Source of the DNA: JANQHS01 sp965227315 | GTDB lineage: Bacteria > Bacteroidota > Bacteroidia > Cytophagales > CCMP332 | Assembly: GCA_965227315.1 (NCBI GenBank) | Contig: OZ245737.1 | Span: 682,001-746,000, forward strand | Reading direction: 5' to 3' | DNA: 64,000 bases | Part shown: positions 49,266-59,209 of the stretch, one piece after another | Layout: each line of letters starts with the position of its first letter | How positions within the stretch are numbered: the first letter of the stretch is position 1 | Position numbers and translations under genes: made by a program | Notes under the pieces: generated by a model | What the model was told of the DNA's origin: nothing | Databases searched by the model: none | Seen by the model: the letters and a program-made list of their open reading frames with translations, nothing else

Positions 49266-50362
49266 TTAAGAAAATAATGAGACGCGCTTTTGGAGTTTTA
49301 TTGATCCTTTTGCTTTTCGTAAGTTTTTTCGGAGGCGGGTACTATCTCTATCAAAAATCGGAAGAAGCACCGGTGGTATACGAATCGGATACGCCGTTCT
49401 TTTCGGATATCATCAATAAGACGGTCGCAACAGGCTCCATAGTTCCGCGTAGGGAAATTGAATTGAAATCCCAGGTTTCAGGTGTCGTCGACGAGATTTT
49501 TGTTGAGCCTGGTGAAACGGTCAAGGAAGGAGATCTGATCGCAAGGATAAAGATCATTCCCGATGTGGTAGCACTGAACAATGCGGAAAACCGACTTCAA
49601 ACGGCAATCATCAATTACAAGAATGCCGAGAAGGAATTGGAGCGCCAAAGGGAACTGTATAAGCAAAAAGTGATCTCGGAATTTGATTATAACCAATTCC
49701 TCCTGCAGTATAATTTGGCAAACCAGGATGTCGAAGCAGCTGAGAACAATCTTGAATTGGTCAAGGAAGGCGCTTCAAAGAAAACCGGTAGCGGGAATAA
49801 TCTTGTCAGAGCAACGGCCTCGGGAATGGTCCTGGATGTTCCCGTCAAGGAAGGAAATTTCGTCATAGAGACCAATACCTTCAATGACGGAACAACCATA
49901 GCCACCGTGGCAGATATGAGCGATATGATCTTTGAAGGAAAGGTGGATGAATCGGAAGTCGGAAAGATCCGTGAAGGAATGGAGCTCAAATTGACCATCG
50001 GAGCTCTCGAAGACCAGGTCTTCTATGCAAAGCTTAAATACATCTCTCCTAAGGGGATAGAAGAAGAGGGCGCAATTCAGTTTGAGATCAAAGGCGATAT
50101 TACTCTGAAAGAAGGCACCTTTCTGAGGGCCTCCTATAGTGCAAATGCCGATATCGTTTTAGACAAGAGAGACAGCGTTCTTTCGGTTAAAGAAAAATGG
50201 CTGGTATTTGAAGACGGAAAACCTTTCGTTGAGGTGAAGACCGGTGAACAGGCATTTGAAAAAAGGGAGATCGAAACCGGCTTATCTGATGGCATCAACA
50301 TAGAGATCCTTTCAGGTCTTGGAAGAGATGAAGAGGTAAAATCCGGCCTGGTTGACGGATAA
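49262..50362 (+). CDS. Periplasmic adaptor (membrane fusion) protein
   Basis: The 366-residue protein has an N-terminal membrane anchor (FGVLLILLLFVSFFGGGYYLY), a biotinyl-lipoyl half motif (IVPRREIELKSQVSGVVDEIFVEPGETVKEGDLIARI), a coiled-coil hairpin (~110-170, NNAENRLQTAIINYKNAEKELERQRELY) and the second lipoyl half with beta-barrel region. It is the HlyD/MacA-like link between the permeases and an outer-membrane TolC-type channel, which is not in the window. It overlaps the second permease gene by 4 bp. Confidence 0.92.
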   Translation: MIKKIMRRAFGVLLILLLFVSFFGGGYYLYQKSEEAPVVYESDTPFFSDIINKTVATGSIVPRREIELKSQVSGVVDEIFVEPGETVKEGDLIARIKIIPDVVALNNAENRLQTAIINYKNAEKELERQRELYKQKVISEFDYNQFLLQYNLANQDVEAAENNLELVKEGASKKTGSGNNLVRATASGMVLDVPVKEGNFVIETNTFNDGTTIATVADMSDMIFEGKVDESEVGKIREGMELKLTIGALEDQVFYAKLKYISPKGIEEEGAIQFEIKGDITLKEGTFLRASYSANADIVLDKRDSVLSVKEKWLVFEDGKPFVEVKTGEQAFEKREIETGLSDGINIEILSGLGRDEEVKSGLVDG

Positions 50363-50441
50363 TCAACCTTTTTATTCTTAAAGAAAAATTAACATAGCAT
50401 TTTTTGCTAGTTGGTAATAAGGTAAGTTCCTTTGCCCCAAC

Positions 50442-52166
50442 TTGGAACAGGAGACATTCGGCTTCTTTGAGCTATTGACCCTCATAGGGGCTCTTGGCTT
50501 TTTCATTTTCGGAATGAAAGTCATGAGCGAAGGCATTCAAAAGATTGCTGGTAACCGCCTGCGTTCTATCCTCTCGTCGATCACAAACAACCGCCTTTCC
50601 GGAATATTTACAGGCTTTGGGATCACTTCACTGATCCAATCTTCTTCAGCAACAACGGTAATGCTGGTGAGCTTCGTAAATGCCGGACTGTTGTCATTAA
50701 GGCAATCGATCGGCGTGATCATGGGTGCCAACATCGGCACCACAATGACTGCCTGGCTGATCTCGCTTCTGGGCTTTGCCAAATTCAGTATCACGAATTA
50801 TTCCTTGCCGATCATTGCCATTGCCTTTCCCTTCCTCTTTGCCAAAAAGCAAAAACAAAAGTATCTGGCTGAATTTTTAATCGGCTTTGCCCTATTGTTT
50901 ATGGGCTTGGGAGCGCTGAAGGCTTCGGTCCCTGAACTCAGCGCTGAACAGCTAAGTGATCTGAAGAGTCTGGCCAATATGGGCTTTGTATCCACTTTGC
51001 TGTTTGTGGGAATTGGAACATTGCTCACCGTAATCATTCAATCATCCAGTGCTGCAATGGCACTCACATTGGCTCTTTGTGCAAATGGATTACCTGTTGA
51101 ATTGGGAGCAGCTATCGTATTGGGAGAGAATATAGGAACAACGATAACTGCAAATCTGGCAGCGCTTATCGGAAATACTGCAGCCAAAAGATCTGCGCGA
51201 GCTCATTTTATATTCAACGTCTTCGGAGTGGTCTGGATGCTCATAGTCTTTAAGCCTTTTCTCCATGGAATTGCAGGAATTGCTGAAAACCTTGGCTGGT
51301 GGGTAAACCCATTCCAAAATCCTTATGATGCCGGAGCGGTAACAAGAACCCTGGCCCTATTCCATACCTGCTTTAACGTGATCAACACCTCCTTATTGGT
51401 CTGGCTTGTTCCTCAGATCGAAAGGATCGTTGTCAGAATGGTTCCCGAAAAAATCGGACAGGAAAAAACGAGCCTGAAGTTCCTTTCTTTTCAACTTCTG
51501 GATACCCCCGAACTAGCAATATCCTCTGCTAGAACGGAAATGATGAATTTCATCGCGACAGTGCAAGGTATGTCAAAAAGGCTTGGAGATCAGATCTCAA
51601 ACACAGAGGAGCAAAAATTTGAAAAAGCATTCGTCAGAATAGAAAAGTACGAGACCGAAATCAATATCTACCATAAGGACATTACAAAATTCATGGTGAA
51701 GTTGAACCAGCGGCCTTTAAGCAAGGAGGTCTCAAGACGAAGCCAAACATTTATTGAGGTATCCAACAACCTGGAAAGCATTGGTGACCTGATCCATACC
51801 ATTTCCAAGACATTGCAAAAGGAAAGGGATAACAGAGGTAATACCCCAAAATCGATACAAAAAAATGTCCTCGAGTTTATTGAAACGTCAAATTCACAAT
51901 TAGAGGTAGCCAAAGGTCACTTGGATCCCAGCACCGAAGCTGATGTGGATGAACTCCTCCGTTCCTACGAAAAAACAAGAGGTATAGATCTATTCAACCA
52001 GACAGCTGAGATCTACTCAGAACCGGATGATGAGAACGATGGTCTGGAAAAGGGAATTGAATCCGCAAGAATGTTGATGTGGGCCGAACAGGTCAATTTC
52101 AAGATCGGAAATATCTTAAAGATCCTTGCCAAGGATCCTCTTGCCCAAGAGGAGGAATCAGACTGA
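50442..52166 (+). CDS. Na/Pi cotransporter family protein with PhoU-like tail
   Basis: The 574-residue protein starts with TTG at 50442; the first helix follows at once (FFELLTLIGALGFFIFGMKVMSEGI). The family's two QSSS repeats are both present: SLIQSSSATTVMLVSFVNAG and VIIQSSSAAMALTLALCANG. After ~8 helices a cytoplasmic C-terminal part from residue ~350 has helical PhoU-like repeats (RTEMMNFIATVQGMSKRLGD, VSNNLESIGDLIHTISK). Sodium-coupled phosphate uptake is likely. It stands alone; its end overlaps the converging lipoprotein gene by 9 bp. Confidence 0.9.
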   Translation: MEQETFGFFELLTLIGALGFFIFGMKVMSEGIQKIAGNRLRSILSSITNNRLSGIFTGFGITSLIQSSSATTVMLVSFVNAGLLSLRQSIGVIMGANIGTTMTAWLISLLGFAKFSITNYSLPIIAIAFPFLFAKKQKQKYLAEFLIGFALLFMGLGALKASVPELSAEQLSDLKSLANMGFVSTLLFVGIGTLLTVIIQSSSAAMALTLALCANGLPVELGAAIVLGENIGTTITANLAALIGNTAAKRSARAHFIFNVFGVVWMLIVFKPFLHGIAGIAENLGWWVNPFQNPYDAGAVTRTLALFHTCFNVINTSLLVWLVPQIERIVVRMVPEKIGQEKTSLKFLSFQLLDTPELAISSARTEMMNFIATVQGMSKRLGDQISNTEEQKFEKAFVRIEKYETEINIYHKDITKFMVKLNQRPLSKEVSRRSQTFIEVSNNLESIGDLIHTISKTLQKERDNRGNTPKSIQKNVLEFIETSNSQLEVAKGHLDPSTEADVDELLRSYEKTRGIDLFNQTAEIYSEPDDENDGLEKGIESARMLMWAEQVNFKIGNILKILAKDPLAQEEESD

Positions 52167-52388
52167 CACAATTAGGTCAGAAAAAAAAGGATCTACTCGG
52201 CAATCAAAAACAGGGCAATCATCAATGCCGCTTTTCTTGTATTTCCTCTTGAGCTTACGCTTTCGTTTTTTCATGCTTTTCGATTGACCATACTTAGGTT
52301 TTGGCTTGCATGAGATCAAAACAGGTTGGCCAAACGCGAATAGCGCCACCAAGATCAGCACCCAGAACTTTTTAAGACTCCGGATCAT
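52158..52388 (-). CDS. Small basic lipoprotein
   Basis: The 76-residue product has a lipoprotein-type signal (FWVLILVALFAFGQPVLISC, Cys27), then a Lys/Arg-rich stretch of about 20 residues (KSMKKRKRKLKRKYKKSG) and two more cysteines in DDCPVFDCRV. I do not recognise a family. The basic stretch could bind peptidoglycan, lipopolysaccharide or polyphosphate. Its start overlaps the COG3014 gene by 4 bp (ATGA), so it belongs to that operon with LpoB. Confidence 0.55.
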   Translation of the reverse strand: MIRSLKKFWVLILVALFAFGQPVLISCKPKPKYGQSKSMKKRKRKLKRKYKKSGIDDCPVFDCRVDPFFSDLIVSV

Positions 52389-53815
52389 TGATAATTAGGT
52401 GTGAGATTTACGGGCTGGTATTCCAGAGAATGATAGGTGAAGAAACTCGTCTTCCCGGCCTCGGTTTCGATCTTCAACTCTACATCGACCGGATCCATTT
52501 CAATCTTTTTCGAACCCGTTTTAAACCGGATGGCATTCTCTCCGGCAGGAACGGTCAAGCGTGCGTATTCTATACTGTGGGGAAGGGTTTGCCAGTTTCT
52601 GGTATCGGCCTGTTCAGAAGCATAACTGTAAATCGCCATGGCCAGTGCAGCTCCTTGATTATCATTTTCTCGAAGAGCATGTTCCGCGGCTTTTTTAAGC
52701 GCTACCCGCAGGATAGCCTGACCCATTTCCAGAAGCATCCTTTGCTCGAGTAATTTGAAGGATATCTGATTGATGGTTTCAGCTTTCTCAAATTGAGCTT
52801 CCTGAGATCCATAAGAGATCGATGCGGTTTGATGGATCTGTTTCCTTTCCACATACTTGGGAAAAGCGATCTTAAATGTCCTCATGTCGTTCAATGAGTT
52901 GAACTCGTCATCATTGACCCGAAAAGGAAATACGAAACCATACTCATCATTACGGAAATAAACCAGGTCCCTCCTACCAGGTGCAGGAACAATGATAAAG
53001 GCAATTTCCCAGGAGTCCTTGACCGGCCCGAGACCATTATGCCAAAACATTACCACCTGGGATGAGTCCTTTGGAAATGGTTTGGGAGCATCCATGTCAA
53101 ACTTCTTTTCATAATAGCTGACCTCGTTCCTGAATCCCATTTGTCTTGCAGTTCTCAAAAGATCCTTCTTCAGTTGAATGGGTACCCTATAATTGAAGAA
53201 CTCCCTGTACTCCGTATCATAGATCTCAACCGCATTTCTGTAAGCGATGAAAGCATTGTTAATATCCCCCTGAGCATCATAGATCAGTCCCATCAGAAGA
53301 TGGACAAAGGCATCCTTATCGAACTTCTTTTCAGAGCTGTACTTATCATCAAGCTGATTCAGGAGTATCTCCATTCTTCGCACTTCAACCATCGCCTCTT
53401 CCAGCCTTCCCATTTTCATGAAGTTGAGAGCCTTGTAATAAAGAACGTAGAGGTGCTCATGATCTTCTCCCAGATAAAGGGTTGCCGCCGCATTGACCAG
53501 GTAGGTTGCCACTACATCTCCTCCGCTTTTCCGCTCATCCTCATGAAAAATGTAGGCTTTTTCAAACCACTCATTGCTCTCTTCATAGTTTCCCATAAGA
53601 GAATTGACGGTCCCAAGGTTAACGTAATGAAGGAAACGCTCCTTTCTCTCCTCAGCCTTTGTGTCCTTTTCCAGAACACCCTTTGCTTTTTCCAATTCGC
53701 CCGCCTCGAAAGCCTGATTAAATTCCAGGTTCCGTTGATAATAGGACATGCATGATGCAAAAAGAAAAGGGCTGATAAGAACGAATCCTAAAAGCCTCTT
53801 AACCCTAAAAACCAT
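52385..53815 (-). CDS. COG3014 family lipoprotein with TPR-like repeats
   Basis: The 476-residue protein has a lipoprotein signal (LGFVLISPFLFASC) followed at once by MSYYQRNLEFNQAFEAGELEKAKGVLE, the start of COG3014 proteins, and TPR-like helical repeats over residues ~30-230 (NLGTVNSLMGNYEESNEWFEKAYIF, LMGLIYDAQGDINNAFIAYRNAVEIY). The C-terminal half is beta-rich (GENAIRFKTGSKKI). Its place beside LpoB is usual for the family. Outer-membrane attachment and a role in wall synthesis control are likely. It lies 8 bp behind the LpoB-like gene. Confidence 0.82.
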   Translation of the reverse strand: MVFRVKRLLGFVLISPFLFASCMSYYQRNLEFNQAFEAGELEKAKGVLEKDTKAEERKERFLHYVNLGTVNSLMGNYEESNEWFEKAYIFHEDERKSGGDVVATYLVNAAATLYLGEDHEHLYVLYYKALNFMKMGRLEEAMVEVRRMEILLNQLDDKYSSEKKFDKDAFVHLLMGLIYDAQGDINNAFIAYRNAVEIYDTEYREFFNYRVPIQLKKDLLRTARQMGFRNEVSYYEKKFDMDAPKPFPKDSSQVVMFWHNGLGPVKDSWEIAFIIVPAPGRRDLVYFRNDEYGFVFPFRVNDDEFNSLNDMRTFKIAFPKYVERKQIHQTASISYGSQEAQFEKAETINQISFKLLEQRMLLEMGQAILRVALKKAAEHALRENDNQGAALAMAIYSYASEQADTRNWQTLPHSIEYARLTVPAGENAIRFKTGSKKIEMDPVDVELKIETEAGKTSFFTYHSLEYQPVNLTPNYQ

Positions 53816-53823
53816 TCAGTGGA

Positions 53824-54405
53824 CTAATTCTTGATGTACTTCTTGATCTCCTTATCGCCGATCCAAACCTTTTCATTGGTCTCAAGACTGGACAGCTCGA
53901 GGTTAACCTTGTAATTGACGACCTTTTCCTTTTTGTAACTATCTGTGATGGATGTCATGACACCAAAAAGCATAAAATCAGCTCCCAGTTCCTGTCCCCA
54001 TTTTTTGGCCGTTTCCTCACTTGCAAACTCATTCTGTTCTGCCCTCTCCTGACGCAGTTTTTCTCTGAACTCCGGATCCTGTACTACTCTTACTCTTCCA
54101 GAATTGATAAACTCCCTTTCCAGATCCTTTACGAAGGTCTCCGGATCGATATGTTCAGAGGTTTTGTTGGCTACATAACCCACGATGATAACGGGTTTTT
54201 TACCGGTTGATGAGGTGTGATCCTGGCTCCAAGGTCTGCTTAATGCATCGGATATCATGGTCTGGGCCACCTGCTTTGAATCCGTATCATTCCACCTTCC
54301 CGAAAGATCAATTTGTGTATCAGGGCTAACCCTTGTCACAGACCTTTTGCAGGAAAAAGCGACAAGCAAGGCTGGAAGCAATAAAAGTAACAGTGATTTT
54401 TTCAT
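53824..54405 (-). CDS. lpoB: LpoB-like activator of penicillin-binding protein
   Basis: Starting at ATG 54405, the 193-residue lipoprotein (MKKSLLLLLLPALLVAFSC) has the LpoB domain: PDTQIDLSGRWNDTDSKQVAQTMI, then KPVIIVGYVANKTSEHIDPETFVKDLEREFINSGRVRVV and KKWGQELGADFMLFGVMTSI. In enterobacteria LpoB reaches from the outer membrane to PBP1b and stimulates it; the Bacteroidota proteins share the fold but the partner is unproven. It is first of the three-gene operon. An upstream in-frame start at 54441 would put 12 residues before the signal peptide. Confidence 0.85.
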   Translation of the reverse strand: MKKSLLLLLLPALLVAFSCKRSVTRVSPDTQIDLSGRWNDTDSKQVAQTMISDALSRPWSQDHTSSTGKKPVIIVGYVANKTSEHIDPETFVKDLEREFINSGRVRVVQDPEFREKLRQERAEQNEFASEETAKKWGQELGADFMLFGVMTSITDSYKKEKVVNYKVNLELSSLETNEKVWIGDKEIKKYIKN

Positions 54406-54476
54406 CGATTTGAATTGATTTAACTGGATTAAAATTACCAAGTTTTATGCCAATTACAGCCAGAAGTCAAAATAGT

Positions 54477-56897
54477 TCAAAATTTAAATATGGCCCTGAT
54501 ATTGAGAAAGCGCTGGGATAAATTGTTCGGAACGGCGTAGTAGTTCCCGCTGACATCCTGTATCCATAAATAAGAGATCACATTGTTGGCTGCAATGAGA
54601 TTCAAAATTTCCGCACCTATCCAAATAGATTTAATGCCCGGTTTTTCAACATAAGAGGGTTTCAAAATAAAGATCTTGGAAAAACCAACATCGACCCTGC
54701 GATAATCAGCTCCCTGGAAAGATTGTCGTAGCTCAAGATTGCCGGGAGGACCGAAGGGAAAGCCCGAGGAATAAACCAGATTCAGATACATTCTGACACT
54801 CGCATTTCCCGGGAGATGGTCTTGAAAAAATATTGCAAAGTTCAGCCGCTGATCCGAAGGCCTTCTGATCCATCCCCTTCCATCACCTTCCACATTTTCC
54901 CTGGCGGCCAGAATTCCAAGACTAAACCATGACTCTGCACCCTTGATGAATTCTCCACCAACGCGAAAATCCAGACCCGCATGATAGGCCTCCGCCGAGT
55001 TCTCACCATAATACCGGATCCTCACATTATCGATATCATAGGGAATGACATCTCTCAAAATCTTGAAATATGCCTCAGAGGTAAAATGGAAAGGTCTGCC
55101 CCAGGCCTTGAATTTAAGGTCCGTGCCCCCGATAAAATGATACGATTTCTGCGCCCTGATATTCGGATTGACCAAACCATCATAACCCCGCATTTCACGA
55201 TAAAACGGAGGCTGATTATAGGCACCGGCAGCCAGGCGAATGACTACGTCCCTTTTCACTCCCGAAGCCCAGGAATATTGAATTCTGGGGCTCACAAGCA
55301 ACTCATCGCTAAAGGACCAGTAGTTGGTTCGTATACCATAGGTCAGGGTATGGTTCTTTGAGAAATTGATCCCATGCTGCGCGTAGGCCTCAATTCGATA
55401 GGTAGCGATATCATTTTTGGATTTCACCCTGTCGGTAATGGTTACGAAATCCGCCGAATCGATAAAGGAATATTCATTGAGCTTGTCGTTGATATTCTCA
55501 AAGGTGTAGCGGGCACCGAATTCAATGGTCTGATTTTTCCTGATCTTCCAAAAATTTCGCAGCAAGCCCGTGTAAAACCAGGCCTGAAGTGAATTCCGGG
55601 CATACCTGTAGAGCGTACCAACACCCCTCTCGGTTACACATTCGTTAAAGCTGTTGGTACCTATGCTGGTGTTAACATCACAGAGTCGATAGCCCGCTTC
55701 GAGGTCGGAGTTTTCCATTTCGCGTGTAAAAACAAGAGATTGATTGAAAACGCTTTTGAACTTCTTCGAAAATTCATGGCTCAACACTACTCCGGTCTGG
55801 TAGGTGTCATACCTCATCTCTTCCGTTCCCTCAAATGCAACAAAAAGTCTCAAAACATTGGACAACGTCCCAAAGCTCGTCTCTCTGGATTGAGGAAAAA
55901 CCTGAAAACGGTTTCGGGCATAGCCGTTGAACCAGCTGATCTTCGTTCTTCCATCCGGATAGAGCGTGTCATCCTTGGAGATCTGATACGTGATATAAGA
56001 TTGTATATCGGTATATCTGGGGAAGTACTCACCCTGTGTAGGCAGTGTGTTCAATAAAAACTCCATCCGCCTATGGCGTATCCCGGTGACATGGGATAGT
56101 CTTTTGTTTTTCGATGCTCCTTCCACATGTGCACTTCCACCCAGCAAACCGACAGACAGAGACCCTCCGAATTTCTTGGGCTCCTTATAATTTACGGCCA
56201 ATACGGAGCTCAGTTTATCCCCATATCTTGGCTGCCATCCCCCGGCTGAAAAGTTAACCGAGGATGCCATGTCCAAATTCACAAAGGTCATCCCTTCCTG
56301 CTGGCCGGATCTCACGAGGAAGGGTCGGTAAATCAGAATATCATTCACATAGATCAGGTTTTCATCATAGTTTCCCCCTCGAACCCTGTATTGGGTTGAA
56401 AGCTCACTTGATTGGGAAACTCCGGGAAGGGTGGCCAGTATCCTTGAAACATCCTGATCGGCACTGGGGAAGGTCTCCGCGACCTTAGGGTTGATCGCCG
56501 TAACCGAAGCCTCCATACGCACATCCTCCTGTAGATCGGCCACCACCTCTACCTGCTCCAATTCCTTATTCTGCTGATCCATTACAATCTCCTTAAATAC
56601 CGAGTCTCCGGCATTAAGGGAAATGGTGAACGCCTTTGATTCCATTCCAACGAAGGTGCATTTGAATAGAATCTCAGTGCCCGCGGATGTTTTGAAGATA
56701 AATGAACCATCCTTTTTAGAGCTCACTCCTTCTTGTATATCCTCGCGTGCGATATTGGCAAACTCAATGGGATTCCCTTTACCATCCTTTACATAACCAT
56801 ACAACACGGCCTTGCTTTGGGCGGCGGCAAACTCGACCTGCAACAGAGTAATGCAGATCATCAAAAACAGAAAATATCTTATTGATGGAAGCTTCAA
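54477..56897 (-). CDS. TonB-dependent receptor with carboxypeptidase-like domain
   Basis: The 806-residue protein starts with TTG that overlaps the rpe stop (TTGA). After a signal peptide (RYFLFLMICITLLQVEFAAAQ) come a carboxypeptidase-like domain (LYGYVKDGKGNPIEFANI, residues ~30-110), a plug (RILATLPGVSQSSELSTQYRVRGGNYDENLIYVND) and a barrel ending in IRAIFKF. It is closer to receptors with a short plug that carry no SusD partner. Substrate unknown. It is last in the operon lipoprotein - subtilase - rpe - receptor. Confidence 0.9.
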   Translation of the reverse strand: MKLPSIRYFLFLMICITLLQVEFAAAQSKAVLYGYVKDGKGNPIEFANIAREDIQEGVSSKKDGSFIFKTSAGTEILFKCTFVGMESKAFTISLNAGDSVFKEIVMDQQNKELEQVEVVADLQEDVRMEASVTAINPKVAETFPSADQDVSRILATLPGVSQSSELSTQYRVRGGNYDENLIYVNDILIYRPFLVRSGQQEGMTFVNLDMASSVNFSAGGWQPRYGDKLSSVLAVNYKEPKKFGGSLSVGLLGGSAHVEGASKNKRLSHVTGIRHRRMEFLLNTLPTQGEYFPRYTDIQSYITYQISKDDTLYPDGRTKISWFNGYARNRFQVFPQSRETSFGTLSNVLRLFVAFEGTEEMRYDTYQTGVVLSHEFSKKFKSVFNQSLVFTREMENSDLEAGYRLCDVNTSIGTNSFNECVTERGVGTLYRYARNSLQAWFYTGLLRNFWKIRKNQTIEFGARYTFENINDKLNEYSFIDSADFVTITDRVKSKNDIATYRIEAYAQHGINFSKNHTLTYGIRTNYWSFSDELLVSPRIQYSWASGVKRDVVIRLAAGAYNQPPFYREMRGYDGLVNPNIRAQKSYHFIGGTDLKFKAWGRPFHFTSEAYFKILRDVIPYDIDNVRIRYYGENSAEAYHAGLDFRVGGEFIKGAESWFSLGILAARENVEGDGRGWIRRPSDQRLNFAIFFQDHLPGNASVRMYLNLVYSSGFPFGPPGNLELRQSFQGADYRRVDVGFSKIFILKPSYVEKPGIKSIWIGAEILNLIAANNVISYLWIQDVSGNYYAVPNNLSQRFLNIRAIFKF

Positions 56898-57571
56898 GCC
56901 AGTTTTTGGCCTCTTTTTATATTCTTAAGGTCTTTGATCGTCGCGGTTGGATCCTGCGATCCAAAAATCGCAGAGCCGGCGACGAGCACATTGGCGCCGG
57001 CATCAACCAGGCTTTGTGCATTTTTTGGACCGACCCCTCCATCAACTTCCAAATAGCACTTCGGATTCAACTCATCTATCATTTTTCTCAACTGATCGAT
57101 CTTTTTAACGGATTCGGGAATGAAAGATTGCCCACCAAATCCAGGGTTTACAGACATGATCAAAACAAGATCAAGATCGGCAAGCACATGTCGAACCATA
57201 TCTACGGGCGTATGAGGGTTCAATACAACCCCGGCCATCACTCCCTCATTTTTGATCTCCTGAATTGTACGGTGCAGGTGTGTGCATGCTTCGGCCTGTA
57301 CAGAGATCAGATTTGCTCCGGCCCTAACAAAATCCCTGGTATACCTCTCGGGCTTTTCTATCATCAGGTGCACATCCAGGGGTTTTTGAGCCTTGCTTGC
57401 GATCGCCTCAATAATTGGAAAACCAAAGGAAATATTGGGAACGAAATTTCCATCCATGACGTCAAGATGGAACCAATCCGCCTCGCTTTTATTCACCAAT
57501 TCGACATCCTCCTCGAGCCTCAGAAAGTTGGAGGCGAGCATAGAAGGAGCGATCAGGATCTCATTTTGCAT
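56894..57571 (-). CDS. rpe: Ribulose-phosphate 3-epimerase
   Basis: The 225-residue TIM-barrel enzyme starts at ATG 57571, whose A is shared with the stop of the subtilase gene (TGATG). It has IAPSMLASNFLRLEEDVELV, the metal ligands in WFHLDVMDGNFVPNISFG, DVHLMIEKPERY, IMSVNPGFGGQSFI and LEVDGGVGPKNA. It interconverts ribulose 5-phosphate and xylulose 5-phosphate in the pentose phosphate pathway. A housekeeping gene between a T9SS protease and a TonB receptor, with overlaps on both sides, is unexpected though coupling may just reflect expression level. Confidence 0.96.
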   Translation of the reverse strand: MQNEILIAPSMLASNFLRLEEDVELVNKSEADWFHLDVMDGNFVPNISFGFPIIEAIASKAQKPLDVHLMIEKPERYTRDFVRAGANLISVQAEACTHLHRTIQEIKNEGVMAGVVLNPHTPVDMVRHVLADLDLVLIMSVNPGFGGQSFIPESVKKIDQLRKMIDELNPKCYLEVDGGVGPKNAQSLVDAGANVLVAGSAIFGSQDPTATIKDLKNIKRGQKLA

Positions 57572-59208
57572 CAATTCAGAATAATTAATTTGTCAACCGA
57601 AGTTCCCAAAGAACATCTGAGACGAAAATAATACATGCCGGCAAGAGAGCCTAAAAAACTTAAGTCAATAGACATTTCCAATTGATCAACCCTGGTCTTT
57701 ACGGTGATCAGTTTTTCTCCGCTCGAATTGAAAATTTCGATTTCCACATCTTCGCCCAATAACTCCGGCGTGTATTTGATATTCGTCCATCGCTCATATA
57801 TGGGATTCGGAAAAAACTTTACAAAATCCGAAGGAGGTTCACCGGAGGCAAAATGACTTAAGGCAAGAAAGTTGGGAATGCCATAACCATATTCATTATT
57901 GGGCTCGTAAGCGTATGATGAAGATCTCAAGATCAAATCCCGCAATTCATAATTGGTGAGATCTCGGTATTTTGACCAGACACAGGAAGCAAAACCCGCC
58001 AATATGGGTCCGGAAAAAGAAGTGCCGTTTCCCCTGAGTATTACATCAGAAGGTGCGATCACTGCAGCCAATTGCCCCATTGCAACCACATCCGGCTTGA
58101 TTCTTCCGTCCGCCGTTGGTCCGAGGGAACTAAACCATGAGAGAACCTCATTGGAGTCCACACTGCCCACAGTGATGATTGAATCGGCATCCGCAGGAGT
58201 TCCTACGGTATTCCATGCTTGGGCACCGTCATTGCCGGCACTGGAAACACAAAGAATTCCCTTTCTGTGAGCAAAAATATTCCCCTGAGCGATATAGCTG
58301 GTCCGTCCATCCATGTCTCCGGGTGTATAGTCCGCTACAACATCTCCATCAAAGTCTTTGTAGGATAGAGATGTGTTGATGATATCTACCCCAAGGGAAT
58401 CCGCAACTTCAGCAGCCACCACCCAGTTGATCTCCTCCAGCCTTGTTTCAGAGGATACATCCTCGGTCCTGAACAGCAGATATTTGCTTGAAAGGGCCAT
58501 GCCCCGATATTGATTTTCAATGGAGCCAGCCATAGTGGATAAAACATAGGTCCCATGCCGATGTTCGTCATATACACTTGAGCCTCGCTCAACCATGTCT
58601 TCAGCATATACTATGCCTCCGCTTTCTCTCAATTGTGCGAAGGATGTCATAGAGTCAACATTATCAAAGCCGGAATCAAAAACCCCGATCCAAATATCCT
58701 CTCCCGTATAGCCCCGATCATGAGCTACGTTTGCCCGGAGCATAGAGGTTTGTGACCAGGTTTCCCCATAATCGTTCCTTCCCAACTTATGCTGATCCGC
58801 TTCGACGCTGAAGAATTCTTCGTTCGGAAAAGGAATTCCCTTGAATCCGATCTTGGCAATCCTATCCTCACTGACCACAAACGGAAGAGAAAGAATAGAA
58901 TCAAGTTCAGCGGAATTGCAATGAACCAACACGGCATTTAACCACTTGCTCACATGTATGACTTGGGCCCCTGTATTGCCAATACCCAAAACGTAATTTC
59001 CTGTGACGGGTAGATCGGTGGAATCCAGCCCGATCATTTGCCGTGACCTTCTCGTAATAGATCTTTGGCTAAGGTATGCACCAGGTTCCTGGAGCGAATA
59101 CGGATTATTAGCCTTATCCTTCAACTGGATCAGGTAATAGCCCGAATCCAACTGACTCTGAGCGAGTAAAGTCCCGGATAAAAGAAAAGTGAATAAAAAA
59201 AGCCTCAT
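57571..59208 (-). CDS. S8 family serine peptidase (subtilase) with T9SS sorting domain
   Basis: With start ATG 59208 (1 bp after the previous stop) the protein has 545 residues and a signal peptide (RLFLFTFLLSGTLLAQ). A propeptide-like region follows, then the subtilase domain with Asp in WIGVFDSGFDNVDSM, His in DEHRHGTYVLSTMAGS and Ser in LRGNGTSFSGPILAGFAS. The end, VKFFPNPIYERWTNI to DKLIILN, is a T9SS type A sorting domain. It should be a secreted or surface protease. A start at 59313 would put 35 residues before the signal peptide and is unlikely. Confidence 0.92.
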   Translation of the reverse strand: MRLFLFTFLLSGTLLAQSQLDSGYYLIQLKDKANNPYSLQEPGAYLSQRSITRRSRQMIGLDSTDLPVTGNYVLGIGNTGAQVIHVSKWLNAVLVHCNSAELDSILSLPFVVSEDRIAKIGFKGIPFPNEEFFSVEADQHKLGRNDYGETWSQTSMLRANVAHDRGYTGEDIWIGVFDSGFDNVDSMTSFAQLRESGGIVYAEDMVERGSSVYDEHRHGTYVLSTMAGSIENQYRGMALSSKYLLFRTEDVSSETRLEEINWVVAAEVADSLGVDIINTSLSYKDFDGDVVADYTPGDMDGRTSYIAQGNIFAHRKGILCVSSAGNDGAQAWNTVGTPADADSIITVGSVDSNEVLSWFSSLGPTADGRIKPDVVAMGQLAAVIAPSDVILRGNGTSFSGPILAGFASCVWSKYRDLTNYELRDLILRSSSYAYEPNNEYGYGIPNFLALSHFASGEPPSDFVKFFPNPIYERWTNIKYTPELLGEDVEIEIFNSSGEKLITVKTRVDQLEMSIDLSFLGSLAGMYYFRLRCSLGTSVDKLIILN

Positions 59209-59209
59209 C

